DNA of 64,000 nt from Vandiemenella viatica (taxonomy: Eukaryota; Arthropoda; Insecta; Orthoptera; Morabidae). The stretch is taken from contig CM061921.1 in the NCBI GenBank assembly GCA_031002005.1, positions 143,997,283-144,061,282 of the forward strand, written 5' to 3'. The notes under the pieces were generated by a model that worked only from the letters and a program-made list of their open reading frames with translations, did no database searches and was not told the origin of the DNA. Positions 31,310 to 42,420 of the stretch are shown here, piece by piece (within the stretch, counting starts at the first letter, position 1; the number at the start of each line of letters is the position of its first letter). The position numbers were made by a program, and so were the translations under genes.

Positions 31310-33420
31310 TTGATTTTGACGAGAATTGAAACTGTGGATTTTTGTAAAGAACATTGGAAATCAAAGGGGATGTGGGTAAAGAGGTAGAGGGATTGAGCAT
31401 TTGTATGCATAATGTAGACTGTCTTTTCTATTTGATTTAAAGTATAAGTTTGTAAATTTCTATTGATATCAGATAAAAACTGTAGGTATGTATAAAAAAA
31501 ACAATTAGGTGTTTAGAGGCGAAGAGTAAAGCTAGCGTGGACAGTTTTTCTCTTTGTTTTAAAATGTACATGTACAAAGTTTCATCGAAACCAGATATAA
31601 ACTGTACGTTTGCGTAAAAAACATTTGCAAATATTAAATGGGGTAAGTGTGTGAGCGGTTGGATTTTGTTTACAGAATGTAGACACTATGTTTCTCTTTG
31701 CTTTTAAGTATACATGAACAGTGTTCTATCGAAATATGATAAAAACTGTGGGTATACATAAAGAAAATTTGAAATTAGGAGGGGTGGGGGTAGAATGGAA
31801 GAGGGGTGGGGCTTCTGCAACCAAATTTAAACACAATAGTTCTGTATGTTTTAAAGTATACGTGTGCAAATTTCCTTCAGAATCGGATAGAAACTGTGTT
31901 TTGTGTAGATTAAGGGGATGGAAAGCGGGAGAGGGGTTTGGCTTCTCTAAACCAAATATAGACAGCATTTTTCTATTAGTTTTGAAGTATACATGTGCAT
32001 ACTACCTTAAAAATCAGATAGAAACTGTAGCACATTAACAGTAATTAAAGGGACAGAAAGAGGTATAGGGGTTGGATTTTTTAAAAAGTAATGTTCACAG
32101 TATTTTTCTAATTCTCTTTGTTTTAAAGTATACACATGCGAAGTTCCACCGAAATCTGATTAAAATGTGGGTTTGTACAAAAATTAAGGGGTGTAAAAGG
32201 GGAGCTAGGGTAGTTTTTGGACTTTTTGGGTCATAAATCTACTCCATAAAAAATACATATATATGCCAACTTTCATAAAGATCGGTTAAATGGTGTCAAC
32301 TGTAGCATTTTAAAAAGAAAATTGACTAAAATCAAGGGGGTAGAAACGGGGAGAGTGGTTCAGTTTTTGCAAACCAAAATTTGACATTATTTTTCTCTTT
32401 GTTTAATAGTAAACATGTGCTTAGTTCTATCTAAACCGGATATACATTGTTGGTTTGTATAAAAATTAAGCGGTTTAATGGGGTGACGGTGTTGTTTTTT
32501 GAATTTTTTGTTAGAAACCATCTTCGTGAAAAAATACATATAAGCGCCAACATCCACGGTAGTCGATCAAACGGTGTCGACTGTAGCTTTTTATAAATTA
32601 TATTGACAAAAATTAAGGGTATGGAAGGAGGGAGAGGGGTTGGGCTTTGGCAGACCAAATGTTGACAGGATTTTTCTCTTTATTTTAAAGTATACATATT
32701 CAAAGTTCAATCAAATTAAAATAAGAACTGTGGGTTTATATAAAATTAAGGTTTGTAAAGGGGGAGAGGATGTGGTTTTTTGTTTTTTATTTTTTATTTT
32801 TTTGGTCCGAAACCTTCTTCATGAAAAATTACATGTATTTGCGAACTTTCATGGTAGTCGACTATTGCTTTTTATAAAGAATACTGTCAAAGTTAAGGGG
32901 TTGGAATGAGGAAGAGGGGTTGGGCATTGGCAGACCAAATGTAGATAGAATTTTTCTCTTTATTTTAAAGTATACATGTGCAAAGTTCGATCCAAATCAG
33001 ATAAGAAATGTAGGTTTCTAGAAAATTAATGGGTGTAAAGGGGGAGAGGGAGGTTTTTTTTTTTGGGTCAGAAACCTGCATGAAAAATTACATGTATATT
33101 CCAACTTTAATGCATTGACAAAAAATAAATGGGGTGGATAGGGGGAGAGGAGTACAGTTTTTTCAAACCAAACGTTAACAGTATTTTTCTCTTCATTTTT
33201 TACTATACATGTCCAAAGTTCCATCGAAATCTGATAAAAATGTGGTTCTATATAAAAATTAAGGGGTGTAAAGGGTAGAAGGGGTGATTTCTCATGGAAA
33301 ATCGTGTGGAACCAATTTGGAGGTATATCCTATTTACTATAAAAATTTCATTTAAATCGGTTCAAAATAGGCGAAGATATCCCTGTACATACATTTAATA
33401 AAATAAGGACGAATTGAGAA
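31310..33420 (+). repeat. Degenerate tandem array of two monomer types
   Basis: About 2.1 kb. Monomer A (about 150 bp) carries CAAACCAAATGTAGACAG, TTTCTCTTTGTTTTAAAGTA, TACATGTGCAAAGTTC, CATCGAAATCTGATAAAAAC and AATTAAGGGGTGTAAAGGGG. Monomer B (about 130-150 bp) carries GGTCAGAAACC, TTCATGAAAAATTACAT, GCCAACTTTCATGGTAGTCG and GTGTCGACTGTAGC. From 31390 to about 32090 only A units are seen; from about 32100 to 33170 A and B alternate about four times, a dimeric period of roughly 300 bp. It ends with one A unit and a terminal segment with AAATCGGTTCAAAATAGGCG and TTGAAGTCGGTTAAAA (about 33350-33450). No protein is encoded. Confidence 0.85.
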
Positions 33421-33479
33421 CCTCCTCCTTTTTTTTGAAGTCGGTTAAAAAGTGGTAACTATGAATCAGATGCTCGCGA

Positions 33480-33703
33480 TCTAGCAATGTGGGTGACGCC
33501 TCGCATTCGGTAGAACGTGCGCTCGAATCGCCGTGCCGCCATCCCGAATTCCATTTTTCATGGTTTCCCGTAATCACTGGAGGCGAATGTCTGGATGGTT
33601 ACTACAAAAGGTCATGACCAAATTCCTTCCAGTTTTTAACCTTTAAATCTTTCTCTCCTCTAATGACCTCTATGTTGACAAGGCGTAAAGCTATAAGAAA
33701 AAA
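33480..33703 (+). mobile_element. SINE-A copy, old
   Basis: Head largely lost. GACGCCTCGCATTCGGTAG, a mutated B box (GCTCGAATCGCCGTG), central domain TTTTTCATGGTTTCCCGTAA with GGATGGTTACTACAAAAGG, and tail GACAAGGCGTAAAGCTATAAG. The GGATGGTT form matches the diverged relative at 344 and the LINE domain rather than the GGATGCTT of young copies. Confidence 0.75.
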
Positions 33704-34536
33704 GAATATTAAAAAAATAAAAAAGTGATTGATTAAATATCACGTCTAAAAGAGAATGTTCAAAAAAAGGATTAATCGTCATTCCTTCATATGGCGAGGG
33801 CCAACAACTGCATGAAGTATGCTCTAATGACGTAATATTCCTAAAAACGTTTCCGCCTTGCGTTGAATGGTTTGTGACAATTTGTACCAAGCTACTGGCA
33901 TTATGGGCTTAGCCTTGGATCGCAGTTATTGCTTTCTTCGTGTTGTAAACTGCCAACTCGATAGAAGTGCCCGAACGGATCTGCGCAACTACTGAATGAT
34001 TTAACCAGAGCTCCATTTGAAAAACAAGCCTCTCCGCGCCAGAAAGCAATACACTTTTCACGTCACGTTACAAGCAAAACCGAAGGGGCAACATGTGTGC
34101 GTGTGCATCATGTTAGTGACACCACAGACCAATTCGCATGTGGGTAATATGAACACGGGGATTTTCCGTACTGCCACAGCTATATCTTCTATTCAAGAAG
34201 GCAATGTATTTGGTGATTTCCTTTCGAAACAATTACCTGAAAATGTAGCTGGGCTCTACACTAAAATTTCTCCCAGCCCACAGTGTATGATGCAGCAATC
34301 ACTTGGGAGCTGGTCGTGGGGAAGCATGGGGAGCATCATTTCCGATACAGAGCAGTCAACAGTGCTATTACAGGTCTCGTGCTGAAAGTTTATATGCTTG
34401 TAACTCACAAAGGGACAAACAAACATGGTAGGTTACACGAAACTCTGCGAACCTACATAGAGTTCTACAACTGCAACGAGAAGATTCAACAACATTTCTT
34501 TTATCAGGTTGATTTTTTTTTTGTCCTATTAACATC
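33704..34536. other. Unannotated stretch
   Basis: A 122-codon frame at 34017-34385 on the plus strand has no recognised motif and no neighbour support; I do not call it a gene. Nothing else seen. Confidence 0.4.
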
Positions 34537-34819
34537 TGATCGGTCATTCTGAAGGACGTAGGTTCAAATCCCCGTCCAGCCATCCAAATTTCGGTTTTCC
34601 ATGTTTTCCCAAAATCACTCCAGGTGGATGTCGAAATAGTTTCTTCAAAAGGCCATGGACGAATTCCTTCTACTTCCTTGCCAACATTTCTTTACTTTAC
34701 CGCCCCTAACTATCTCGACATCAACAAGACGTAAAGGCATTGGCTGAAATCCTTATAGTGATTTGCTCCCCATCCTCTCCTATGGCTAATGACCTCAAAA
34801 AGCCGTAAAGCAAAAAAAA
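34537..34819 (+). mobile_element. SINE-A copy with a second tail
   Basis: B box GGTTCAAATCCCCGTCC at about 34561, central domain, and a first tail ending GACATCAACAAGACGTAAAG at about 34735. A second partial tail follows at 34757-34818 (TTGCTCCCCATCCTCTCC to AAAGCCGTAAAGCAAAAA). The A box half of the head is missing. The duplicated tail could be another truncated copy or a slipped-template product. Confidence 0.75.
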
Positions 34820-37320
34820 AGTTGAGATAGTTGGATATATTCCGAAGAGAGAGAAGATTTTCCCCAACTGTGTGTAATATGTATACTCTATAGTCTAACT
34901 TGTTTTCTAGCAATCTGCTTGTAAGATGTGTGAAGAAATAGAAGACAATTCGAGAATTTACTAAAATAATTACGAGAATAAAAACGTAATCAAGACAGTA
35001 TAATGATGTAGTCCGTGCAACTGATAATTTCCATTTAAAACTCTTATTGATTTAAAACAGACTCCATACCAAGATAATACGTCAACTACTTCACTATTAA
35101 ATTAATAGTAACCAGAATTCGTGGGTTTACTTCTTGTTATAAGTTGAAGTTTCTCAACCCCCGAAACCATAGAATGGTCTATGAAATGAGTAGCAAAACA
35201 TTTTTAGCCAGACGATAGTTTTGGTCGTACAAACATTTGCAATTATATTCTTCATTCTTTCAAGAATTGCTTTAATTGTAACATTGTTAGCGTAACATCG
35301 TGACAGCAGGTAAAGAGTGAAAAGTTTTACTAAAATATTGCTCGATCGCGGATGCACTGGGACCGGTGAACCTTCTAAAATAAGGTCAACTCAACAGCAA
35401 TGGCCACACAATAACAAGTGCTTTAAGGCGGTTATGACGTATACGTTAGCCTAACGCTGACATTTTAAATTAAATCTGTCTCACAAACACAACGTGGTTC
35501 GACTGTGTTTCGTGAACAAGCGCTATAGTTATTCCAACATCATATCCCGGGAAACCGTAATAACATTGTAGATTTTGACGGCAGAAGCAACAAAAACAAT
35601 CAGTGTCGGGGAATGGCCACAAATACCAAATCTCTCTCTCTTTTTGAAACACGAATAAATAAAAACAGAGAGAGCCGTAACAAATTCCAGTAGCCACTAC
35701 ATGGTGCTGTTACGTTATTTAAAATTGTTGCCAGCTACTTTTGATGGCACGCTTTTTCTACCAATAAAGTTTTATTTTTTAAATATTCGTAAAACGCTTG
35801 GAAGAAATACATAAGACTGATATCGAGCTTTTATTAAGTCTTATTGACCTTCGGATCCAGATCTACAGGCTTCTCACTTTTTCTTTCAACAAAAACTAAA
35901 AAAAAAACTTTAAGCACAACTAACACATTATTAATCAAACAAGCATATTCTACGTATAATTTCCGTACAAATATGAAAATATGACATTAATGTATCAAAT
36001 GCGAGGCAAATAATTAAAATTCGAGTCTATATATTACCCTGATAGTATGGCAGATATGGTAACAGGCTTAACATCCCGTCCCTGAGAATCTGTTTTCCAC
36101 TATGGATTGTTTTACATTAGCTATTGATTTAGTCCGCAAGTATACTAGCTAACTATATGGATCTGAACAGAGAACTTGAGGACAACAGATGCAAATCATG
36201 CATGTAATTTCAGCCACAGCAGAAAAAACTTAGAAAAAGATGTTATCGTTATAACATACAACGTTACTTTCACATTGTTTGCGTTTGAACCGCAATACGA
36301 AAAGTTTGATTGTGCACCAAAAAGTGCAAGATAATGTGTATGCTGTGCTAATTTAAATATAAGTGCAGCAGTATGATTGTGATTGCGACATCATTTTGCT
36401 ACTGAGATGTGTATATTTTGGGGTAGAAACGTATGTTAGAGCAGTCTCTATGCTCATTGGATGTTAGTAAACACACTATAATAAGCAGCAAAACTAGAAT
36501 TCAAGTCTCTCCCAAAGGGTGGATTTGACCCTTAATATTGTAAGCAAATCTAATTCCGGTATGTTGGTCCTTTCGAACACTTGTCATGGCAGCGTACAAT
36601 TAAAACCTTAGCAACCCGCACCGCAGAACCATTAAGAATGCCATGCGCTTCACTCATTCACTCATCTAAATTATTATTTTTTTGTTTGCTGATATGCTAA
36701 TTACATTATGAAATAGTATAAAAAGAGCTGAAATATTTATCTCTAATGATGACACATTACCCGAACAAATATCTAGAATTGCTAACCTTAGGAAGCTTTT
36801 GTGAAACTGAATAGGGGGGCACTGAATGACATCGTGTTCATGACAGCATGCAATCTAACGATCCCTTTCAGCCCTATAATTGAGCCTCGCAGAACGGAGG
36901 AATCAAACGTCATTGATATTCACATCACTCCCAGCCTCCAGAGAGTACCTAACCGACGCTACTCAACTGCAACCCTTCGTGTTTAGAATCTACCACGGAA
37001 ACAGTTACAAATCATGAGAAACTGACTTCGATTTTAAAAAAAAATGCAATTTGCAACGGGAAAGACAAAAGTTGAATGGAAATATCATATTACCTCCATG
37101 ACAGGGAAAAACTGATGCTAGATATAGTACTATCCTACTACGGTATTGAAAACTCAGGCAGATCAATCTAAAAAAATGGCAAAGAAAACTCCATGCAGGG
37201 TTTATTAAAAAAAAAAAAAAAAAACAAAGATTGAGTTAAATAACATTAGTATTGAAATAATTATTCTCGAATCATAAACATCAAATAGACAGTAAACATT
37301 GTACAAATTAATAACTTTAA
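34820..37320. other. Long unannotated AT-rich stretch
   Basis: About 2.5 kb without a recognised repeat or gene. A run of 21 A lies at about 37203-37224. A frame of 61 codons at 36801-36986 has no recognised motif. Confidence 0.4.
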
Positions 37321-37800
37321 ACACATTTCGCCCAGTACTTCTCAACCTCAATTGCATTCGATATTGCTCGAAACAGATCATCTTTGTTGCAGGATGATGG
37401 GCACATAGGGCACTCGAACATACGGTTCATGGTTTGGTCCTCACCACATTCGCACTTAATACTGGTAGCATCAGTATAACCCCATTTCACTAGGTTTTCC
37501 CTTGGACCTGCCCACTCCTGTTCTCAATCGATTTAAAGAGCGGCAGACGTTCCATTCCTCTGCGTGACCAGGTGGCAAGGCAACTGTCAGTGGTTCAGAG
37601 TTGTTAGGGACCTTCATTTTCCACAACTGTACTTTTGCCTTTTCGGGTGGCCCAAATAGTTCCCGCGATGTTCTCAGGAAGCTTTTTGTGGATCTGAGTC
37701 TCTGGGCTGGTGGTGTATGGCCGTGCAGTGGATGAGCGCTTCCCCGTTCTACTTTTGTCCTCTCCTTGTTCGTAGCCACTTCTCTCCGTATTCACTGTCG
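37321..37800 (-). mobile_element. LINE ORF2 C-terminal relic (jockey-like)
   Basis: On the minus strand, frame segments give EEWNVCRSLNRLRTGVGRSKG (about 37560-37498), then after a frame shift KWGYTDATSIKCECGEDQT and FECPMCPSSC, ending in a stop near 37315. SLNRLRTGVGR followed by a CxCG...C..CP pattern is the C-terminal domain found after reverse transcriptase in several LINE types. The upstream part has no recognisable reverse transcriptase. It belongs to a different family from 17332-17811 judging from the sequence after NRLRTG. Confidence 0.65.
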
Positions 37801-37879
37801 GTTTAGTGGTAAAAAAAAACTCCAAAGTCAGAAAGACAGTCAACGGTTGTATTTGTTCATGGTAGTATAAAACGTGAGA

Positions 37880-38469
37880 AATTCTATATTTGTACCATGG
37901 GCCAACACCCACTGGCAAATCAGAATCCACACTGCGTTATCGCGGACTAACCAAATAGAGATCTACACACTAGTTGTTTGCAATTATTGGCGTTCTAGCA
38001 TATGGCGATCCTGGTTTCTGTTTGCTGCCCAACTTGCAATAGTGGTTTCTACTACACCTACCTAGACTGTCCTTTTCTATGGCTGAGTCTGCACTTGAGA
38101 GATTGAATAGCGATGCGAGATCATACCCTTATACATAAATACCGCTCTTGAGGGAGGGGAAAAGGCTGGGCTGCCTATGGTGTTGAGCCCGCCACTTTGA
38201 AGTACTGGTGTCGCCTGCTGGTCGTTACTGGCGTACTCTGATGGTGTCCCCCGTCGATTCAAGAGTCTTACTTATACAAAGCAGTTTGTACTGATAAGAA
38301 TAGAACCTAAGCCTACAACAACCAAATTAACGGAACAATACGAGCCCAGTTCTGAAGGTGGAAGAATTGAAATACAGAAAAATATACGGTGAAACGGAAG
38401 AGCCTACCAACAATTTAAAGGCTGATAAAAAGCTAAAAACATATGCAGATACGAATGTTGTAATACAGG
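37880..38469. other. Unannotated stretch
   Basis: Somewhat higher GC than its surroundings between 38080 and 38270. No motif recognised. Confidence 0.35.
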
Positions 38470-38720
38470 GACTGAGCGTGGTGAGTGAGTGGATACTACT
38501 CTGACCTCGCATTTGCGAAAATGCCGGTTCGAATCCCCGTCCGGGCATCCAGATTTGGGTTTTGCATGGTTTCCCCAAATCACTCCAGGCGAATGGCGGG
38601 ATGCTTCCTTCAAAAAGGCCGTGGCTGAATTCCTTTCCGTTCCTTGTCCCCAGTCCCATCCCGCTTCTAATGACCTCGACGTCGAGGCGTAAAGCCAAAA
38701 GTAAATATTATATATATATA
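38470..38720 (+). mobile_element. SINE-A copy, nearly full length
   Basis: Head ACTGAGCGTGGTGAGTGAG, B box GGTTCGAATCCCC at about 38525, complete central domain, tail GACGTCGAGGCGTAAAGCC and a TA-rich 3' end to about 38720. The tail has a small deletion (CGACG lost). Among the better kept copies. Confidence 0.9.
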
Positions 38721-38986
38721 GGAACAAAGGAAGTCAGTATTTTGGGTTAGGAGAAATAAAGAAGTCACAAATGATTTTATGGGAAACAAAAACAAGTTCT
38801 TTCACATAAACTTTGTAACTGAAAAAAAATAAAAAATATTAGTGATAGACTTGGAAACTTTCATGAAATAGGATGCATATCGCCTACACTTTTTTTTTTT
38901 CTTTTTAATTCCTGCCAATTTCAACAACGAATGGTGTGGCATCTTTAGAGTAATGGAAATCTCATGAATTCGTTCTTTTTTTTTTA

Positions 38987-39197
38987 CGTTGGCCTCGCAT
39001 TCCAAATGACGGCTGTTCGAATATCCGTCCGGGCATCCAGATTTGTGTTTTGGTTCCCCCAAATCACTCCAGGTGAATGCCGCGATGTTTCTTTCAAAAG
39101 GCCACTGCCGAATTCCTTCCCGTTCCTTGTCCCCAGTCCCATCCCGCCTCTAATGACCTCGACGTTGACGAGGCGTAAAGCAATAAGTTAAAAAAAG
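38987..39197 (+). mobile_element. SINE-A copy, 5'-truncated
   Basis: Begins at GTTGGCCTCGCATTCC, after the A box. B box GTTCGAATATCCGTCC is mutated. About 10 bases are lost in the central domain (GTGTTTTGGTTCCCCC). The tail is near consensus (GACGAGGCGTAAAGCAATAAG). Lies 280 bases downstream of another copy on the same strand. Confidence 0.88.
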
Positions 39198-39369
39198 AGA
39201 ACACTCAGAACTTATGAAATGTCGTAGAGGAGAAATGAAGAAATTTTTAATCAAAAAAAAAAAAAATATTTTGCCTGAAATCATTTGGTTGATATAAGAT
39301 ATAAAGGAAAGTTGTGGTGCATCGAGACATGTAGATGTGACAAAAGTGTAAATAATTATAATTAGGGAC

Positions 39370-39714
39370 TTAAAGGTGTATTATTAAATAAGTAATAAGA
39401 AATATAACTAAGGATCTTAAGTTAACCGTAGTGGGAGTGATGCATTTGGGATATTTTACCATGGAATTTAAGGACGCTGCTGTGGCAGCCAATATGGCAG
39501 GAAGGTAACGCTTAAATTCATTCACCGATTCCTGCCATTTCTTTTGGCACGGAGCGCAGAGTGTCACAGTACCATCTTCACGAACGCAAAAGTCCCTGGT
39601 GTGACGGATAGAATCTGTGGAATATTGTGTGTTCGTCCATAAGACAGAGAGGTTGAAAACTGCAGCTGGGATACCAGAAGTCAATGTTGGCAGTACCCAT
39701 CTCGGATGACACAA
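39370..39714 (-). CDS. Orphan reading frame or possible exon, 114 codons
   Basis: Open minus-strand frame containing REDGTVTLCAPCQKKWQESV followed by NEFKRYLPAILAATAASLNS. I do not recognise the product. The composition (cysteine pair CAPC, a hydrophobic AILAATAASL stretch, few low-complexity residues) is more protein-like than most frames here. The minus-strand bases just before GACTTTTGCG (about 39600) read CACACCAGG, which could be a splice acceptor, so an exon of a spliced gene is possible. There is no promoter, no neighbour support and no second exon found. Confidence 0.2.
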   Translation of the reverse strand: MCHPRWVLPTLTSGIPAAVFNLSVLWTNTQYSTDSIRHTRDFCVREDGTVTLCAPCQKKWQESVNEFKRYLPAILAATAASLNSMVKYPKCITPTTVNLRSLVIFLITYLIIHL

Positions 39715-39835
39715 GAAGATCCCATTTACAGCTACCCGATGGGCATACTATCGTGTTCTCAGTCTTGTGCAGTTTGAAAGTGATGGTGGATCGTTGATAC
39801 CGCTGGTGCCGAGAAGTGCCTCTGCATGTAAGTCC

Positions 39836-39862
39836 ATCTCTCTCTCTCTCTCTCTCTGTCTC
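39836..39862. repeat. TC microsatellite
   Basis: About 13 consecutive TC units ending in CTGTCTCT. No associated gene. Confidence 0.9.
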
Positions 39863-40229
39863 TATGTTGCTGCAAAAGTGCTGATTCTCGTTACGTATTA
39901 TGATGTGAAGAAAGCTAAATATTTTTCCTGTTTAACTGTTTCTGCGTGAGGACTAAGTTCGGCGATATTTAGACTACTGTTTACTGGACTATTCTTGTGT
40001 ATATTTGCATAGGTGTCACAATTAACCAATTTATGATGTCAATCTTTGTATTCAAGTTTTATAATATAAAACAGAAATAAGATTTGTGGTCCATCTATAC
40101 ACTCATTATACATTTTTTTAATTTTCCTGCCCTTTTCCCCGAAATTAATAAAGGATTTCATAAACTGAATCTTAAGTAAGAAGTCAGATTGGATAATAAA
40201 CAACTAGAATTAATAAAGGTGAGGGTAAG
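39863..40229. other. Unannotated stretch
   Basis: Nothing recognised. Confidence 0.4.
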
Positions 40230-41110
40230 AAGGATACAAATTGGAAGAGATGAAGATCAGTTTGGGTTGCTATAGAACGAATTGTGGGGTTACGTTTAAT
40301 AGTGCCACAAAAAAAAAATAAAAAATTTTATAGTATTTGTCGGTCTGAAGACGGAATAGAAGTTGGAAAATTTTATGAAATCAGGTATAAAATATCAGGA
40401 TGGCATCATAATTTGTAAGTTGAATGAGATTGAAGTGGCTATAATATAAGGAAAGAATCACAAAAGACAGGTAAGAGTGAAGACGGAGGTGAAGTAATGC
40501 TGCAGTATACCATTCAACTTGCGAGAATTCAGTCACCGAAGCGAAAGGAAAAACTTAAGCGGTACATAAAAGATGCAAGGCGAAAAAGTTCTCTGACATT
40601 CCTGGAATACCTTCACGTATGCATGACTGCATACAAAAGTAACTGAATAACATGGAAGAGGAATTTCGATTAAATATTAACAAAAACAAAACAAAGATTA
40701 TGAAGTGCAAAAGAAAAGATTATAACTACACAACTACGTCAAATTAAGAATATATGCACTAAAAGAATTAAGACATTATTATTATTTATGGAGTAAAATT
40801 AAATGTGATGGTACAAGGGAGAGTGGTATCAAAACCGGATAACGACTAGCCAAAAGAGACTTATGCAGAAAAAGAAATCTTCCAGTATCAAATATCCGCC
40901 TAGCATTAAAAAATAATTTTCTAAAACTGCATGAGTTGAGCATGAAGTGAAGCTTGAACTTATTTTCTCCTTATTTCTAGTTGATACCAAAGGATTTATA
41001 AATGGATAAAGGAAAGAGGTTCTGATAAAATCTTAGAGAAAAGACAAGTTGGGAGAATAAAGATTATAGTGTATGAAGCCAATAATCGAGGATATAGGAT
41101 GTAATGTAAT
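40230..41110 (+). pseudogene. Old RTE reverse transcriptase relic
   Basis: Strongly decayed copy of the same RTE type as the element that starts just downstream. In shifting frames: GRDEDQFGL (about 40245-40272; young copy EDQFGF), MKSGIKYQDGIIICKL (about 40374-40424), LNINKNKTKIMKCKRKD (about 40670-40722), YLWSKIKCDGTRESG (about 40785-40826), RLAKRDLCRKRNLPVSNIR (about 40846-40902) and FLKL near 40930. The order matches the family. Many stops. It is clearly older than the copy at 41217. Confidence 0.75.
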
Positions 41111-41545
41111 GTAAACCTTAGGAAGAGACTGAGTTAATGATCAACAAAAAAGCAAATTTAACAGAAAAGAAAAAAGCCGTAAAAATTAAAACAATGGCTA
41201 TCCTTAATTTATAGACGGTTACAGAGGGAAAGGGGTTTTAGGATTTGCGAGAGGCTATACAAGCCTTTTCCAACCAAATGTCAACCTTTCCTTCACGTGG
41301 TGCACCCTGTTTGCACCGACGAGGCTCTGGCGAGTGAATGATTCCCGGTATAAGGAATCACCCACTGCATGCCAACGACCTCCGAAAGGAGGGCGGAAGA
41401 GCGGGGAGCGGTTCAGGGCACCCTCTTGCCCTTGGGGTTGGAAACGGCCCCTAAAAGAGGATGAATCAGAAATGATCAACGGCATGGGGATGCGGAAGGA
41501 AACGGGAAACCACTGCATTAAAGACCCAAAGCGTATCCCGAGGAT

Positions 41546-42420
41546 ATGTATTCCTCTCAAATTACATATATCATGATGGTTTCTTCCTGGGTAAAATATT
41601 CCGGAGGTAAAATAAGCCACCAATCGGATCTCCGGGTGGGGACTGCTCAGGGAGGAGTCGTCAGAATGGATAGAAACATTCTACGAGTCGGAGCGTGGAA
41701 TGTTAGAAGTCTGAATAGGGCAGGTAGGTTAGAAAACTTAAAAATGGAGATGCAACAACTTAAGTTAGATGTTGTTGGGATTAGTGCGATTAAATGGAAG
41801 GATGCACAGGATTTTTGGTATGGGGAACACAGGATAATTAGCACACAAGCTGTCAATGGAGTCACTGGTGTAGGATTTGTAATGAACAAGAAAGTAGGGA
41901 AACGGGTGAGTTATTATGAACAGTTTAATGACAGGATTATTTTAATGAGATTCGAAACTAAGCCCGTCCCTACCACATTAGTACAAGTGTATATGCCAAC
42001 GTCAAAGGAAGATGACGAAGAAATAGAAAAATATACACAGAAATTGAAGAATTAATCCAATATGTGAAGGGGGAGGAAAATCTAATAATCATTGGTGATT
42101 GGAATGCAATAGTGGGAGAAGGAAAAGGGGGGAATACTGTAGGAAGTTTTGGTCTAGGGGAAAGAAATGAGCGAGGACGCAGGTTGCTAGAATTTTGTGA
42201 AAGATATAAGCTAGTAGTGGCAAACACACTGTTTCAGAACCATGCAAGAAGAATATATACCTGGAAACGTCCTGGGGATACAGGCAGATATCAGCTCGAT
42301 TATATCATGGTCAAACAGAGATTCAGGAATCAAGTTCTAGACTGTAAAGCGTACCCAGGAGCAGACATAGACTCTGACCATAATTTGATAATAATGAAGT
42401 GCAGGCCGAAATTAAACTAA
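41546..42420 (+). pseudogene. RTE endonuclease domain, one frameshift
   Basis: Apurinic-type endonuclease that nicks the target DNA in the intact family. The likely start is the ATG at 41665 (MDRNILRVGAWNVRSLN); the upstream ATG at 41546 reads through 5' UTR. Motifs: VGAWNVRSL (Asn), QLKLDVVGISAIKWKD (the expected Glu of the ET/ES block is replaced by Ala), FVMNKKVGKRV, VQVYMPTS; then a shift near 42030-42045; IIIGDWNAIVGEG (catalytic Asp and Asn kept), NTLFQNHARRIYTWKRPGD, YQLDYIMVKQRF and DSDHNLIIMK (Asp and His kept). The family resembles proteins often annotated as craniofacial development protein 2-like, which are RTE-derived. The shift and the Glu change make it inactive. Confidence 0.85.

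Noticed and set aside
31726..31968. Minus-strand frame of 80 codons in the tandem array
   Set aside because: Lies wholly inside degenerate repeat units; the frame is not kept between units.
31310..33420. CRISPR-like repeat array
   Set aside because: Units are long, contiguous and diverged, with no short constant repeat and unique spacers, and the setting is eukaryotic.
34017..34385. Plus-strand frame of 122 codons
   Set aside because: No recognisable domain, and composition does not differ from random frames nearby. Left as unannotated rather than called a gene.
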